The notes below the pieces were generated by a model. That model worked only from the letters and a program-made list of their open reading frames with translations. It made no database searches and had not been told where the DNA came from. Positions 48,749 through 56,028 of a DNA stretch of 64,000 nucleotides are shown here, piece by piece. The first letter of the stretch is position 1, and the number at the start of each line of letters is the position of its first letter. The translations under genes were made by a program, and so were the position numbers. Origin of the DNA: Streptococcus cristatus (GTDB taxonomy: Bacteria > Bacillota > Bacilli > Lactobacillales > Streptococcaceae); NCBI RefSeq assembly GCF_003943465.1, contig NZ_RJPR01000010.1, positions 1-64,000 of the forward strand, in the 5' to 3' direction.

Positions 48749-48841
48749 TTAAATTGAATGACGGCCACGGGTATAGGTGTAGCTGATAATACCGAGGTTA
48801 ATGGTATTACGTTTTGGTGCTTTTTTAATTTGTTTTGCCAT
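48749..48841 (-). CDS. Array peptide, copy 5
   Basis: 30 residues, same protein as copy 1; coding sequence identical to copies 4 and 6 by eye. Ribosome site TAAGGAGG. Confidence 0.82.
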   Translation of the reverse strand: MAKQIKKAPKRNTINLGIISYTYTRGRHSI

Positions 48842-48854
48842 TTTATATTCCTCC

Positions 48855-48947
48855 TTAAATTGAATGACGGCCACGGGTATAGGTGTAGCTGATAATACCG
48901 AGGTTAATGGTATTACGTTTTGGTGCTTTTTTAATTTGTTTTGCCAT
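48855..48947 (-). CDS. Array peptide, copy 4
   Basis: 30 residues, same protein as copy 1. Its coding sequence matches copies 5 and 6, pointing to recent duplication. Ribosome site TAAGGAGG. Confidence 0.82.
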   Translation of the reverse strand: MAKQIKKAPKRNTINLGIISYTYTRGRHSI

Positions 48948-48960
48948 TTTATATTCCTCC

Positions 48961-49053
48961 TTAAATTGAATGACGGCCACGGGTATAGGTATAGCTGATA
49001 ATACCGAGGTTAATGGTATTACGTTTTGATACTTTTTTAATTTGTTTTGCCAT
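48961..49053 (-). CDS. Array peptide, copy 3 (VS variant)
   Basis: 30 residues with VS at positions 8-9, the same substitution as copy 7. Ribosome site TAAGGAGG. Confidence 0.8.
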   Translation of the reverse strand: MAKQIKKVSKRNTINLGIISYTYTRGRHSI

Positions 49054-49066
49054 TTTATATTCCTCC

Positions 49067-49159
49067 TTAAATTGAATGACGGCCACGGGTATAGGTATAA
49101 CTGATAATACCAAGGTTGATGGTATTGCGTTTCGGTGCTTTTTTAATTTGTTTTGCCAT
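49067..49159 (-). CDS. Array peptide, copy 2
   Basis: 30 residues, identical in protein to copy 1, one synonymous change (ATC for ATT at Ile14). Ribosome site TAAGGAGG. Confidence 0.82.
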   Translation of the reverse strand: MAKQIKKAPKRNTINLGIISYTYTRGRHSI

Positions 49160-49172
49160 TTTATATTCCTCC

Positions 49173-49265
49173 TTAAATTGAATGACGGCCACGGGTATAG
49201 GTATAACTGATAATACCAAGGTTAATGGTATTGCGTTTCGGTGCTTTTTTAATTTGTTTTGCCAT
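49173..49265 (-). CDS. Array peptide, copy 1: basic 30-residue peptide
   Basis: 30 residues: N-terminus MAKQIKKAPKRNT, a short hydrophobic core around INLGII, C-terminus SYTYTRGRHSI. It has four Lys, three Arg, one His, no acidic residue and no Cys. There is no signal peptide and no double-glycine leader. The ribosome site is AAAGGAG. I do not recognise a family. A leaderless bacteriocin-like toxin, a signal, or a modified peptide are all possible; the transporter genes downstream favour secretion. Confidence 0.82.
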   Translation of the reverse strand: MAKQIKKAPKRNTINLGIISYTYTRGRHSI

Positions 49266-49282
49266 TTTATGTCTCCTTTAAT

Positions 49283-49378
49283 CTATTTTGTTCTTTTTAA
49301 CCATGGCTTTGGATAAGATTGTTTCGTTATGAAGTCACTGTCTTCCAAAATCCAATGATTAGCTAACTGATGTTTCAT
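49283..49378 (-). CDS. 31-residue peptide ORF upstream of the array
   Basis: 31 residues: starts MKHQLANHWILEDSD, ends YPKPWLKRTK. GGAG lies 10 nt upstream, and the stop is 17 nt before array copy 1. Mixed charge, two Trp, no hydrophobic signal. Not related by eye to the array peptide. It could be a partner peptide or a leader ORF controlling the array. No homologue is known to me. Confidence 0.5.
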   Translation of the reverse strand: MKHQLANHWILEDSDFITKQSYPKPWLKRTK

Positions 49379-49419
49379 GCATTTTGTTCTCCAAGTTCTT
49401 TATGTTATGTGAATTACTA

Positions 49420-49503
49420 TCATTTAACGATAAATGCAAAACACGGATGCTTACATTTGAATGACCGTTTTTTATACACTGGTGTATAAATTGTCTGCCT
49501 CAT
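49420..49503 (-). CDS. 27-residue basic peptide ORF with two Cys
   Basis: 27 residues: starts MRQTIYTPVYKKRSF and has Cys17 and Cys21 before a hydrophobic end (FAFIVK). AAAAAGGAG sits 7 nt before the ATG, a strong ribosome site. Its early codons coincide with an inverted repeat TTATACAC-N2-GTGTATAA (49472-49489). It is packed 21 bp after the upstream ORF, as in an operon. Confidence 0.5.
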   Translation of the reverse strand: MRQTIYTPVYKKRSFKCKHPCFAFIVK

Positions 49504-49524
49504 GCCTCTTCTCCTTTTTCAAAC

Positions 49525-49845
49525 CTATTTTAATTTTTCAAAAAAATCAAAATCCCTAAATGTACGATTGTATTTCAGAGTCATATCAAGTCCTTCTGTG
49601 ATATCTGATACTGTAATTCGTGCAGTAGGAGAGATATTTTTCAAAGTATAAACTCTAAGAATATTTCTTTTAACCGTAATCAAGTCTAACAAGTAACCAT
49701 TGATTCTTATCTCCACTTGTATTAGGGTATCATATGACTGTCGAATGACTAATACATCTCGTACGCCAACTCTGTACAAATTTGGTATATTATTGAATCG
49801 TTCGAATATTAATGTGCAGTAACTTTTTGTATTTACCCCCACCAA
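49525..49845 (-). CDS. Hypothetical protein, perhaps the 3' part of a frameshifted gene
   Basis: 106 codons opening with TTG-GTG, without a convincing ribosome site. The product is rich in beta-strand-like stretches (RVGVRDVLVIRQSYDTLIQV, TARITVSDITEGLDMTLKY). It overlaps the 16-codon ORF that has an excellent start. One extra G in the GGGGG run at about 49836-49840 would fuse them into one 121-residue protein. I do not recognise it. Confidence 0.5.
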   Translation of the reverse strand: MVGVNTKSYCTLIFERFNNIPNLYRVGVRDVLVIRQSYDTLIQVEIRINGYLLDLITVKRNILRVYTLKNISPTARITVSDITEGLDMTLKYNRTFRDFDFFEKLK

Positions 49846-49883
49846 CCACCGATAAAACCCAGCAAATTAAAAAATTTAAACAT
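49833..49883 (-). CDS. 16-residue hydrophobic peptide ORF, candidate signal peptide
   Basis: MFKFFNLLGFIGGWWG, then TAA. AGAGAGG lies 8 nt before the ATG, and the predicted transcript starts about 30 nt upstream. It is the first ORF after the TprA/PlcR-like regulator, where cognate pheromone genes usually lie, and the Gly/Trp-rich end recalls short streptococcal pheromones. Alternatively it is the N-terminus of the frameshifted gene that continues to 49525. Confidence 0.5.
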   Translation of the reverse strand: MFKFFNLLGFIGGWWG

Positions 49884-49920
49884 TTGTTTTTCCTCTCTGA
49901 TGTCTTACTTACAAAAATAA

Positions 49921-49963
49921 TTATATCAGCGCAACAAAAAATCACCAATGACAGAAATGTCAC
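49921..49963 (-). promoter_or_regulatory. Promoter and operator of the peptide operon
   Basis: TATAAT (49921-49926), 17-nt spacer, weak -35 TTGGTG (49944-49949). The inverted repeat TGACA-N4-TGTCA (49950-49963) abuts the -35 on its upstream side. A poor -35 with an adjoining palindrome is typical of activator-dependent promoters, and the neighbouring regulator is the obvious candidate. Confidence 0.6.
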
Positions 49964-50003
49964 TCTTTTTTTAACAAATAGATAGTAAAATCCGAACAAA
50001 ACA

Positions 50004-50044
50004 AAAAACTTTTGGCAATTATTAATAAAAATGCCAAAAGTTTT
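50004..50044. terminator. Terminator of the regulator gene
   Basis: Stem AAAACTTTTGGCA/TGCCAAAAGTTTT, with TTTTTGTTTTGTTC following on the minus strand. It insulates the peptide operon promoter from the regulator transcript. Confidence 0.85.
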
Positions 50045-50078
50045 ATTTTGTCAAGACATTGATGTCACTATTCACAAA

Positions 50079-50993
50079 TTATCGAATATATTTTTTTATA
50101 TCTTCCTGCCATTCTATATCAAGACTCGTTATCAATTCCTCATTTCCAAATATTTGAGCAACCATTTTCGCCTCTTGATACTTACGATTTGCCTCATTAA
50201 AATCACACTGAATATAATATTTCCACTCAACCATTAAAATTAATGGTTTCTTTTGGAAATCTCGGGTTCTATTCATAATATAATTTAACTTATCTACTGC
50301 CATCTTGAAATAGGAGAACTCTCCAACAAGCTCCAAACAGCACAGTGCTGCAAACAGAGCATCCCGCAATAAATATAAATCTTCTAATTCAGTTTCTTCT
50401 ATTTGATGACATAGCTTTTTAAATAGAAGAACAATTTCTTCTTGCGTAGTTTCTTTTATAAATCCTGAATTCAATCCATCCATTAATGCACAGAGAAAAT
50501 AAAGTCTTGATTTCAATAATGTACTAGTATGAAACGGTTCTACGTCGACTAGACTGTCAAAACTATTCTCCAACACACCTTGACCATATAATGAATTTTG
50601 GCCTGCCCGCACCTGGTCAATCGCCTGCAAGCAATCGATCATTATCTGCTCATCTCTTGGAAGATTGTCATAAAAGTCCTCAAAGATTTCATCAAAATAC
50701 GCATCTTTTTGTTCTTGCAATTCCTTATCCCCATAGTCAGGGTGATGAAGCAGAAAATACTTGATTTCCTTATAACGCTCTGGCAACTCTTGATAGTCAG
50801 GCATGAGGATATAGGCTGGAATCTCCAATTTTTCTGCAATATGCTCCAGAGTTTTCAGAGTGGGATGAAACTCTCCTTTTTCGATACGTGCCAACTGGCG
50901 GACAGACAAACCAGACTCATCATCACAAAAGGCCGGACGGCTCAAACCTTTCTTTTTGCGTAACTCCTCTATTCTTTTACCAACATCATTCAT
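50079..50993 (-). CDS. XRE/TPR peptide-responsive regulator, TprA/PlcR-like
   Basis: 304 residues. An N-terminal XRE helix-turn-helix (about 5-60, GLSVRQLARIEKGEFHPTLKTLEHIAEKLEIP) is followed by a long all-helical TPR-like region. The segment LPERYKEIKYFLLHHPDYGD and the overall length fit the TprA/PlcR/Rgg-like group, which binds imported peptides. The start at 50993 has GAGGG 9 nt upstream. It directly precedes the peptide operon on the same strand and probably controls it. Confidence 0.8.
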   Translation of the reverse strand: MNDVGKRIEELRKKKGLSRPAFCDDESGLSVRQLARIEKGEFHPTLKTLEHIAEKLEIPAYILMPDYQELPERYKEIKYFLLHHPDYGDKELQEQKDAYFDEIFEDFYDNLPRDEQIMIDCLQAIDQVRAGQNSLYGQGVLENSFDSLVDVEPFHTSTLLKSRLYFLCALMDGLNSGFIKETTQEEIVLLFKKLCHQIEETELEDLYLLRDALFAALCCLELVGEFSYFKMAVDKLNYIMNRTRDFQKKPLILMVEWKYYIQCDFNEANRKYQEAKMVAQIFGNEELITSLDIEWQEDIKKYIR

Positions 50994-51088
50994 CAACCAA
51001 AACCCTCATTATTATTTGAAAAAAATAATCTAATTATCAAAGTTTTCTGTTTTTATTATATCAGAATTCCTCCAATCACGCCCAAAAA

Positions 51089-51264
51089 GAGTCTAGGACA
51101 AAAGTCCTAGCCTCTCAATTGTCTTTGGATTATCGAGCAAGACGCAGTGGTTGAGTGGGCTCTACTAGGCTGATTTCATCAGCTTTTACAGCCCTACTCA
51201 ACTGTGCGGAGGTGGGACGACGAAATCGAATTCTGACGAATTACCGATTTCTGTCCCACTCTCT
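51089..51264 (-). repeat. ~175-bp three-hairpin dispersed repeat, copy D
   Basis: Same element as at 19556-19732, minus orientation, beginning 17 bp after the adhE stop codon and ending about 20 bp before the regulator promoter region. Confidence 0.85.
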
Positions 51265-51280
51265 GTTGTTGATAACTATA

Positions 51281-53935
51281 TTATTTACGACGTCCTGGAC
51301 GTTCTCCGTAACCATAGTAGGCATCTGCCATGATTTCTTCCATGTCAGCTACCATTGGCAAGCGTGGGTTTGCAGGTGAACATTGGTCTTCATAAGCAAG
51401 CAATGCGATTTCATGCAAGCTGTCTTTCCAAGCTTTTTCATCGATTCCTTGGTCTTTGAAGTTCATCTTGATACCTACTGCAACACCAAGTTCGTAAACA
51501 GCTTTAGCGTATGCTTCAACTGCTTCTTCTGGAGTTGAGTGAGGCAAACCAAGCATTTTCGCGATGTCTTGGAATTTCTCATCAGCTTTCCAGTAATTGT
51601 ACTTAGGCCATGTAGTTGTCTTAGATGGACGAGTACCATTGTAACGGATGACGTATGGAAGCAAGATTGCATTTGTACGTCCGTGAACAGTATGGTGAAC
51701 ACCACCAATCTTGTGGGCCATTGAGTGACTCATACCAAGGAAGGCATTGGCGAAGGCCATACCAGCCATTGTAGACGCATTATGCATTTTTTCGCGAGCT
51801 TCTGGGTCAGCTGTCTTAACAGATTTTTCCAACCATTCAAAGACAAGCTTGATCGTTTGAAGTGCAATACCGTCTGTGTAGTCGTTAGCGAAGTTTGAAG
51901 TATAGGCTTCAGTCGCGTGAGTCAAGACGTCCATACCTGTATCAGCAGCGATAAAGTCTGGAACGGACTCAACCAAAGCAGGGTCAACAATGGCAATAGT
52001 TGGTGTCAATGAGTAGTCAGCCAATGGGTATTTGCGGTTGTTTTTCTTATCAGAGATAACAGCAAATGGTGTTACTTCTGAACCTGTACCTGAAGTCGTT
52101 GGGATACCGATGTACTTCGCTTTCTTACCAAGTGATGGGAAGCGGAAAGCACGTTTACGGATATCCATGAATTTTTGAACCAAGTCACGGAAGTCGATTT
52201 CTGGTTGCTCGTAGAAGAGCCACATTACTTTGGCCGCGTCCATTGGAGAACCACCACCAAGAGCGATGATTGTATCTGGTTCAAATGCTTTCATCACTTC
52301 CGCACCACGTTCTACAGTTGTAATGTCTGGATCTGGTTCAACACCTGAGAAGACTTGGATCGTTACACGGTTGCTACGGGCGTTCAATTGATCGATCACA
52401 CGTTGAACAAAGCCAAGTTTTTCGATAGATTTGTCAGTAACGATCATAACGCGTTCAATATCTTCACATGTTTGAAGGTATTGGATAGAGTTGCGCTCGA
52501 AGTAAATTTTTGAAGGAACTTTAAACCATTGCATATTATTTCTACGTTTCCCTACTTTCTTGATGTTTAGAAGGTTAATAGCGCTCACGTTATCACCAAC
52601 TGAGTTACGTCCGTATGAACCACATCCAAGTGTCAAGGATGGAATGAAGGCATTATATACGTCCCCGATACCACCGAAAGTAGATGGAGAGTTCCAGATA
52701 ATCCGCATCGCTTTGATTTCAGTACCAAAGCGTTTAGCCAATTCTTCGTCTTTTGTATGGATAGCTGCTGAGTGACCAAGTCCGTTAAATTCAACCATTT
52801 GACGAGCTTTTGTAAGGCCGTCTTCTCTATCTTCAGCTTTCAAGACAGCGATCACTGGTGACAATTTTTCGCGAGTCAATGGCTCATTTGGACCTACTTC
52901 AGCACATTCTGCAGCCAAAATGTTGGTACCTTCTGGTACTTTAAAGCCTGCTTGTTCTGCAATCCATGTAGCTGGTTTACCAACGATGTTTGCATTCAGT
53001 TTAGCACCAGCACAGTTCTTGCTGTTTGCTTTAGCACCAAAGCAGAATTCTTCAAGAAGGGCTTTTTCTTTTTTGTTTACAAAGTAAGTGTGGTATGACT
53101 TGAATTCTTCTACAAATTCGTCATAAACTTCCTTGTCAATGATAACCGCTTGCTCAGATGCGCAGACCATACCATTGTCAAATGATTTAGACATTACGAT
53201 ATCATGAGCTGCTTGGCGAAGGTCAGCAGATTTTTCGATGTAAGCTGGTACGTTTCCGGCACCTACCCCAAGAGCTGGTTTTCCGCAAGAGTAGGCAGCC
53301 TTAACCATCGCGTTACCACCTGTTGCAAGAATTGTTGCAATACCATCGTGGTTCATCAAAGCTGCTGTTGCTTCCATAGATGGTTGAGTAATCCATTGCA
53401 CACAGTTTTCAGGTGCGCCAGCTGCGATTGCTGCGTCACGAACGATTTGCGCTGCGTGAGCAGATGACTCTTGAGCAGATGGGTGGAAGGCAAAAACGAT
53501 TGGGTTACGTGTCTTCAAGGCAATCAATGCTTTAAAAATTGCTGTTGATGTTGGGTTCGTTGTTGGAGTGATACCACAAATAACTCCGACAGGCTCCGCA
53601 ATTTTTGTCAATCCAGTAACAGGATCATCTTCGATAACACCAACAGTCTTCACACCACGCATGTTGTTGACAACGTGTTCACAGGCAAAGAGATTTTTCG
53701 TTGCCTTGTCTTCAAATACACCACGACCAGTTTCTTCAACCGCATGTTGAGCAAGGATCCCGTGTGCATCAAGAGCTGCAACTGAAGCTTTTGCTACGAT
53801 GTAATCTACTTGCTCTTGATTTAGTTTTCTCATTTCTTCAAGAGCTAGGAGACCTTTTTGCACAAGCTCGTCAACATGCTTTTCAGCCGCTAGCACTTTA
53901 TCTTCTTGTTCAACAGTTTTCTTCTTATCAGCCAT
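51281..53935 (-). CDS. adhE: Bifunctional acetaldehyde-CoA/alcohol dehydrogenase
   Basis: 884 residues. The N-terminal aldehyde dehydrogenase domain (about 1-440) has its catalytic Cys in DNGMVCASEQAVI. The C-terminal iron alcohol dehydrogenase domain (about 460-884) has GGSPMDAAKVMWL and the metal-binding GMSHSMAHKIGGVHHTVHG. It converts acetyl-CoA to ethanol while recycling NADH in mixed-acid fermentation and forms spirosomes. Promoter elements point to Rex and CcpA control. Confidence 0.97.
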   Translation of the reverse strand: MADKKKTVEQEDKVLAAEKHVDELVQKGLLALEEMRKLNQEQVDYIVAKASVAALDAHGILAQHAVEETGRGVFEDKATKNLFACEHVVNNMRGVKTVGVIEDDPVTGLTKIAEPVGVICGITPTTNPTSTAIFKALIALKTRNPIVFAFHPSAQESSAHAAQIVRDAAIAAGAPENCVQWITQPSMEATAALMNHDGIATILATGGNAMVKAAYSCGKPALGVGAGNVPAYIEKSADLRQAAHDIVMSKSFDNGMVCASEQAVIIDKEVYDEFVEEFKSYHTYFVNKKEKALLEEFCFGAKANSKNCAGAKLNANIVGKPATWIAEQAGFKVPEGTNILAAECAEVGPNEPLTREKLSPVIAVLKAEDREDGLTKARQMVEFNGLGHSAAIHTKDEELAKRFGTEIKAMRIIWNSPSTFGGIGDVYNAFIPSLTLGCGSYGRNSVGDNVSAINLLNIKKVGKRRNNMQWFKVPSKIYFERNSIQYLQTCEDIERVMIVTDKSIEKLGFVQRVIDQLNARSNRVTIQVFSGVEPDPDITTVERGAEVMKAFEPDTIIALGGGSPMDAAKVMWLFYEQPEIDFRDLVQKFMDIRKRAFRFPSLGKKAKYIGIPTTSGTGSEVTPFAVISDKKNNRKYPLADYSLTPTIAIVDPALVESVPDFIAADTGMDVLTHATEAYTSNFANDYTDGIALQTIKLVFEWLEKSVKTADPEAREKMHNASTMAGMAFANAFLGMSHSMAHKIGGVHHTVHGRTNAILLPYVIRYNGTRPSKTTTWPKYNYWKADEKFQDIAKMLGLPHSTPEEAVEAYAKAVYELGVAVGIKMNFKDQGIDEKAWKDSLHEIALLAYEDQCSPANPRLPMVADMEEIMADAYYGYGERPGRRK

Positions 53936-53985
53936 TATAGTCCTCCAATGGTTTCTGCCAAAAGGTTAAATGAAGACTTTAACCT

Positions 53986-54036
53986 TTGTTAATTATTTCA
54001 CAATATAATTATACTCTATTCCTACAAATTTGTAAA
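53986..54036 (-). promoter_or_regulatory. adhE promoter with Rex operator
   Basis: TTTACA (54031-54036), 17 nt, TATAAT (54008-54013). Right at the start site lies TTGTGAAATAATTAACAA (53986-54003), a close match to the Rex redox operator. TGAAAGTGTTTACA over the -35 is a weaker cre-like sequence. Confidence 0.78.
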
Positions 54037-54157
54037 CACTTTCAACAAAAGTTCACAAACTTTTTAGGGATTATTTTTTAAACACTGATATTTCAGGCTT
54101 TTTTACAAAAGTCTCTATATTATTTTCGAAAATTTCACATACTTTTCTCTAAAAACG

Positions 54158-54171
54158 TGTTAGCGCTTTCT
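54158..54171. promoter_or_regulatory. Candidate cre site upstream of adhE
   Basis: TGTTAGCGCTTTCT fits the CcpA consensus. It is about 230 bp upstream of adhE and also just past the end of the acyltransferase gene. The rest of 53936-54213 shows only the adhE promoter. Confidence 0.55.
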
Positions 54172-54213
54172 TTTTTGTTATAAAATGAGCTCGGCTAAAT
54201 AACCGAGCTAGTT

Positions 54214-56028
54214 CTATGGCTTAACACTGCCATTTGAAGCGGCAGCCAAAGCCTCTTTTATCATGTTAGAGTAGAGTTTACCTCCCTCTGCCATAGACTC
54301 TGAATCTGCTCCATAATGGACATAGTCTGTTCCAATCCAAATCTGCGGATTATTAATCGCTACTTGATACCAGTCTGCTACATATACAAAATCGTATTTC
54401 TTAGCAAGTTCAAGTTCGTATTGTCGCATCTTAACAGGAATACTACTTGGATCATTGGCTGTTCGGCCATCATATGGCGTGACTAAAATCAAGCGATGGC
54501 CTTTTGGCAAGAGCTCGATATACTGATCCAGCAATTCTTCATAATTGTCAACCGGATTGGTTCCCAATGCCAAGACGACGTTTTGAAGCAGTGTTTGGTT
54601 AGCAATATCGTTCTTGAAAAATTCCAGACCAGACACTAAATTACGACTAACAACTGCATCGACTTGAGCGTCAGGTATAGCCTCTTGGATCCATTCAGCG
54701 GAGCGCAAAGTGACAGAATCACCAATAACAGTTGTTCCCTCTGCCACGTTATAATTTGTCGCAGTTTTTTGGTCTGCGTGCTTACGGGTTGTCTGCATTT
54801 TCGTATCGGCTTGGTTCAAAGAATTGACAATCAGGCTTTCCTCAAAGGCACCCACAGACGGAGCTGTGATGGTGATAATAAGCAAGATAAAAGTCAGCGG
54901 AATGAAACTGTAGAAAATCGGCTTGGTGATGGATGTTACATTCATCTCCTTGCCAAAAATCCGAGGCTTCCGTCCAGCTAAAGTCGGCTCTAAGATATAG
55001 AAGGAAAGAGCCGCAAAACCAAAACTCAAGATTGTAGTCAAAAGCACAGCCCAACCATTGCTCATCAACTGAGTAAAAATAATATAGAAAGGCCAATGGA
55101 AGAGGTAAACTCCATAGCTAGTGTCTGCAATAAAGTTGAGAGGACTAGGCTCCTTAATATTTGGCAATTTATCGTGCAAGATGCGGGTTGCTGCTATCAT
55201 GACACAAGCCAGAAGTGTTGAAATCAAGAAACCAAATAAATAAGTCCACAAGCTGTCAAATTTCAAAATAAAGCTGAGCAAAAGAAGAAGAACAAAACTG
55301 CCAGCTAAAGCGATCAAGACTTGCTTGATTTCGACCTTTTCTTCCAGTTTCTTCATCTGAACGCCCACATTTCCGACTCCAGAGAAAGTCGCTAGCACTG
55401 TCCCAGCAAAGAAAGGAAAGACATGGGTCAGGCTTGAGAAATAAATATTGGAGTAATTCTTGCTGAAAAAGGCTCCGATAAACATAGCCAAGAAACTGAA
55501 CAGAAACAGAGCAATTGAAGTCAGAGAAATCAGCCCCCGATACTGAGCAACTGACTTGCTAATCTTGCTAATGCCCCAAGCAGCCAAGCCCCAAAGGATA
55601 TAGTAATGCACTTCCAGTGCCAAACTCCAAGTGTGAATCAGCAAATGTGGCACAAACTGGCTTTCATAACTGCCTCCCGACATCATTTCATAAAAATTGG
55701 TCACAAAGCCAAAAGCGGCTGCAATCTGCGTCCCGATACCTGCTACAAAGTCCCGACGGATCAATAAAGTAAAGGGCATGATGATCAAAATCATAAAAAC
55801 GAGCGGAGGAACGATACGATAAAAGCGCCGTTTCAGAAAGCCCATAATATCAATCGTCCGACTTCTTGTAAACTCATCAATCAATAATGAAGTAATCAAA
55901 AATCCTGAAAAAGTGAAAAAGATGTCCACTCCAATAAAACCTCCAGGAAAAACTCCCTGAAAGTAATGATAGAGTAACACCAAGACCAGTCCAGTAATCC
56001 GAACCAGTGAAAACCATCTAATGCGCAT
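54214..56028 (-). CDS. OatA-like membrane O-acyltransferase with SGNH domain
   Basis: 604 residues. An N-terminal acyltransferase-3 domain with ten to eleven membrane helices (FIGVDIFFTFSGFLITSLL, RFYRIVPPLVFM) is joined to an extracellular SGNH esterase-like domain (about 440-604) with GDSV, LGTNP and the DYVHYG Asp-His pair. Such enzymes acetylate peptidoglycan or other wall polymers and give lysozyme resistance. The start at 56028 (MRIRWFSL) has AAGGA upstream and overlaps the MORN gene by 11 bp. Confidence 0.88.
   Translation of the reverse strand: MRIRWFSLVRITGLVLVLLYHYFQGVFPGGFIGVDIFFTFSGFLITSLLIDEFTRSRTIDIMGFLKRRFYRIVPPLVFMILIIMPFTLLIRRDFVAGIGTQIAAAFGFVTNFYEMMSGGSYESQFVPHLLIHTWSLALEVHYYILWGLAAWGISKISKSVAQYRGLISLTSIALFLFSFLAMFIGAFFSKNYSNIYFSSLTHVFPFFAGTVLATFSGVGNVGVQMKKLEEKVEIKQVLIALAGSFVLLLLLSFILKFDSLWTYLFGFLISTLLACVMIAATRILHDKLPNIKEPSPLNFIADTSYGVYLFHWPFYIIFTQLMSNGWAVLLTTILSFGFAALSFYILEPTLAGRKPRIFGKEMNVTSITKPIFYSFIPLTFILLIITITAPSVGAFEESLIVNSLNQADTKMQTTRKHADQKTATNYNVAEGTTVIGDSVTLRSAEWIQEAIPDAQVDAVVSRNLVSGLEFFKNDIANQTLLQNVVLALGTNPVDNYEELLDQYIELLPKGHRLILVTPYDGRTANDPSSIPVKMRQYELELAKKYDFVYVADWYQVAINNPQIWIGTDYVHYGADSESMAEGGKLYSNMIKEALAAASNGSVKP

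Larger units (their letters stand above)
48431..49278 (-). repeat. Eight-copy tandem array of short peptide genes, 106-bp period
   Basis: Eight units, each a 93-nt ORF plus a 13-nt spacer. Start codons are at 49265, 49159, 49053, 48947, 48841, 48735, 48629 and 48523, spaced exactly 106 bp. At each of the seven internal junctions stop and ribosome site are fused as TAAGGAGG, the full anti-SD complement. Synonymous differences show two sub-families (copies 1, 2, 8 versus 3-7), so the array grew by repeated duplication under protein-level constraint. Confidence 0.95.

Noticed and set aside
48431-49278. CRISPR array or simple non-coding tandem repeat
   Set aside because: The units have no variable spacers, each is an intact ORF with a ribosome site, and differences are mainly synonymous.
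49472-49489. TTATACAC-N2-GTGTATAA as an operator
   Set aside because: It lies within the first codons of the 27-residue peptide ORF with no promoter beside it. A regulatory role remains possible but I cannot support it.
43195-51264. Prophage or integrative element
   Set aside because: No integrase, transposase or flanking direct repeats were found, and gene order around the region is ordinary chromosomal.
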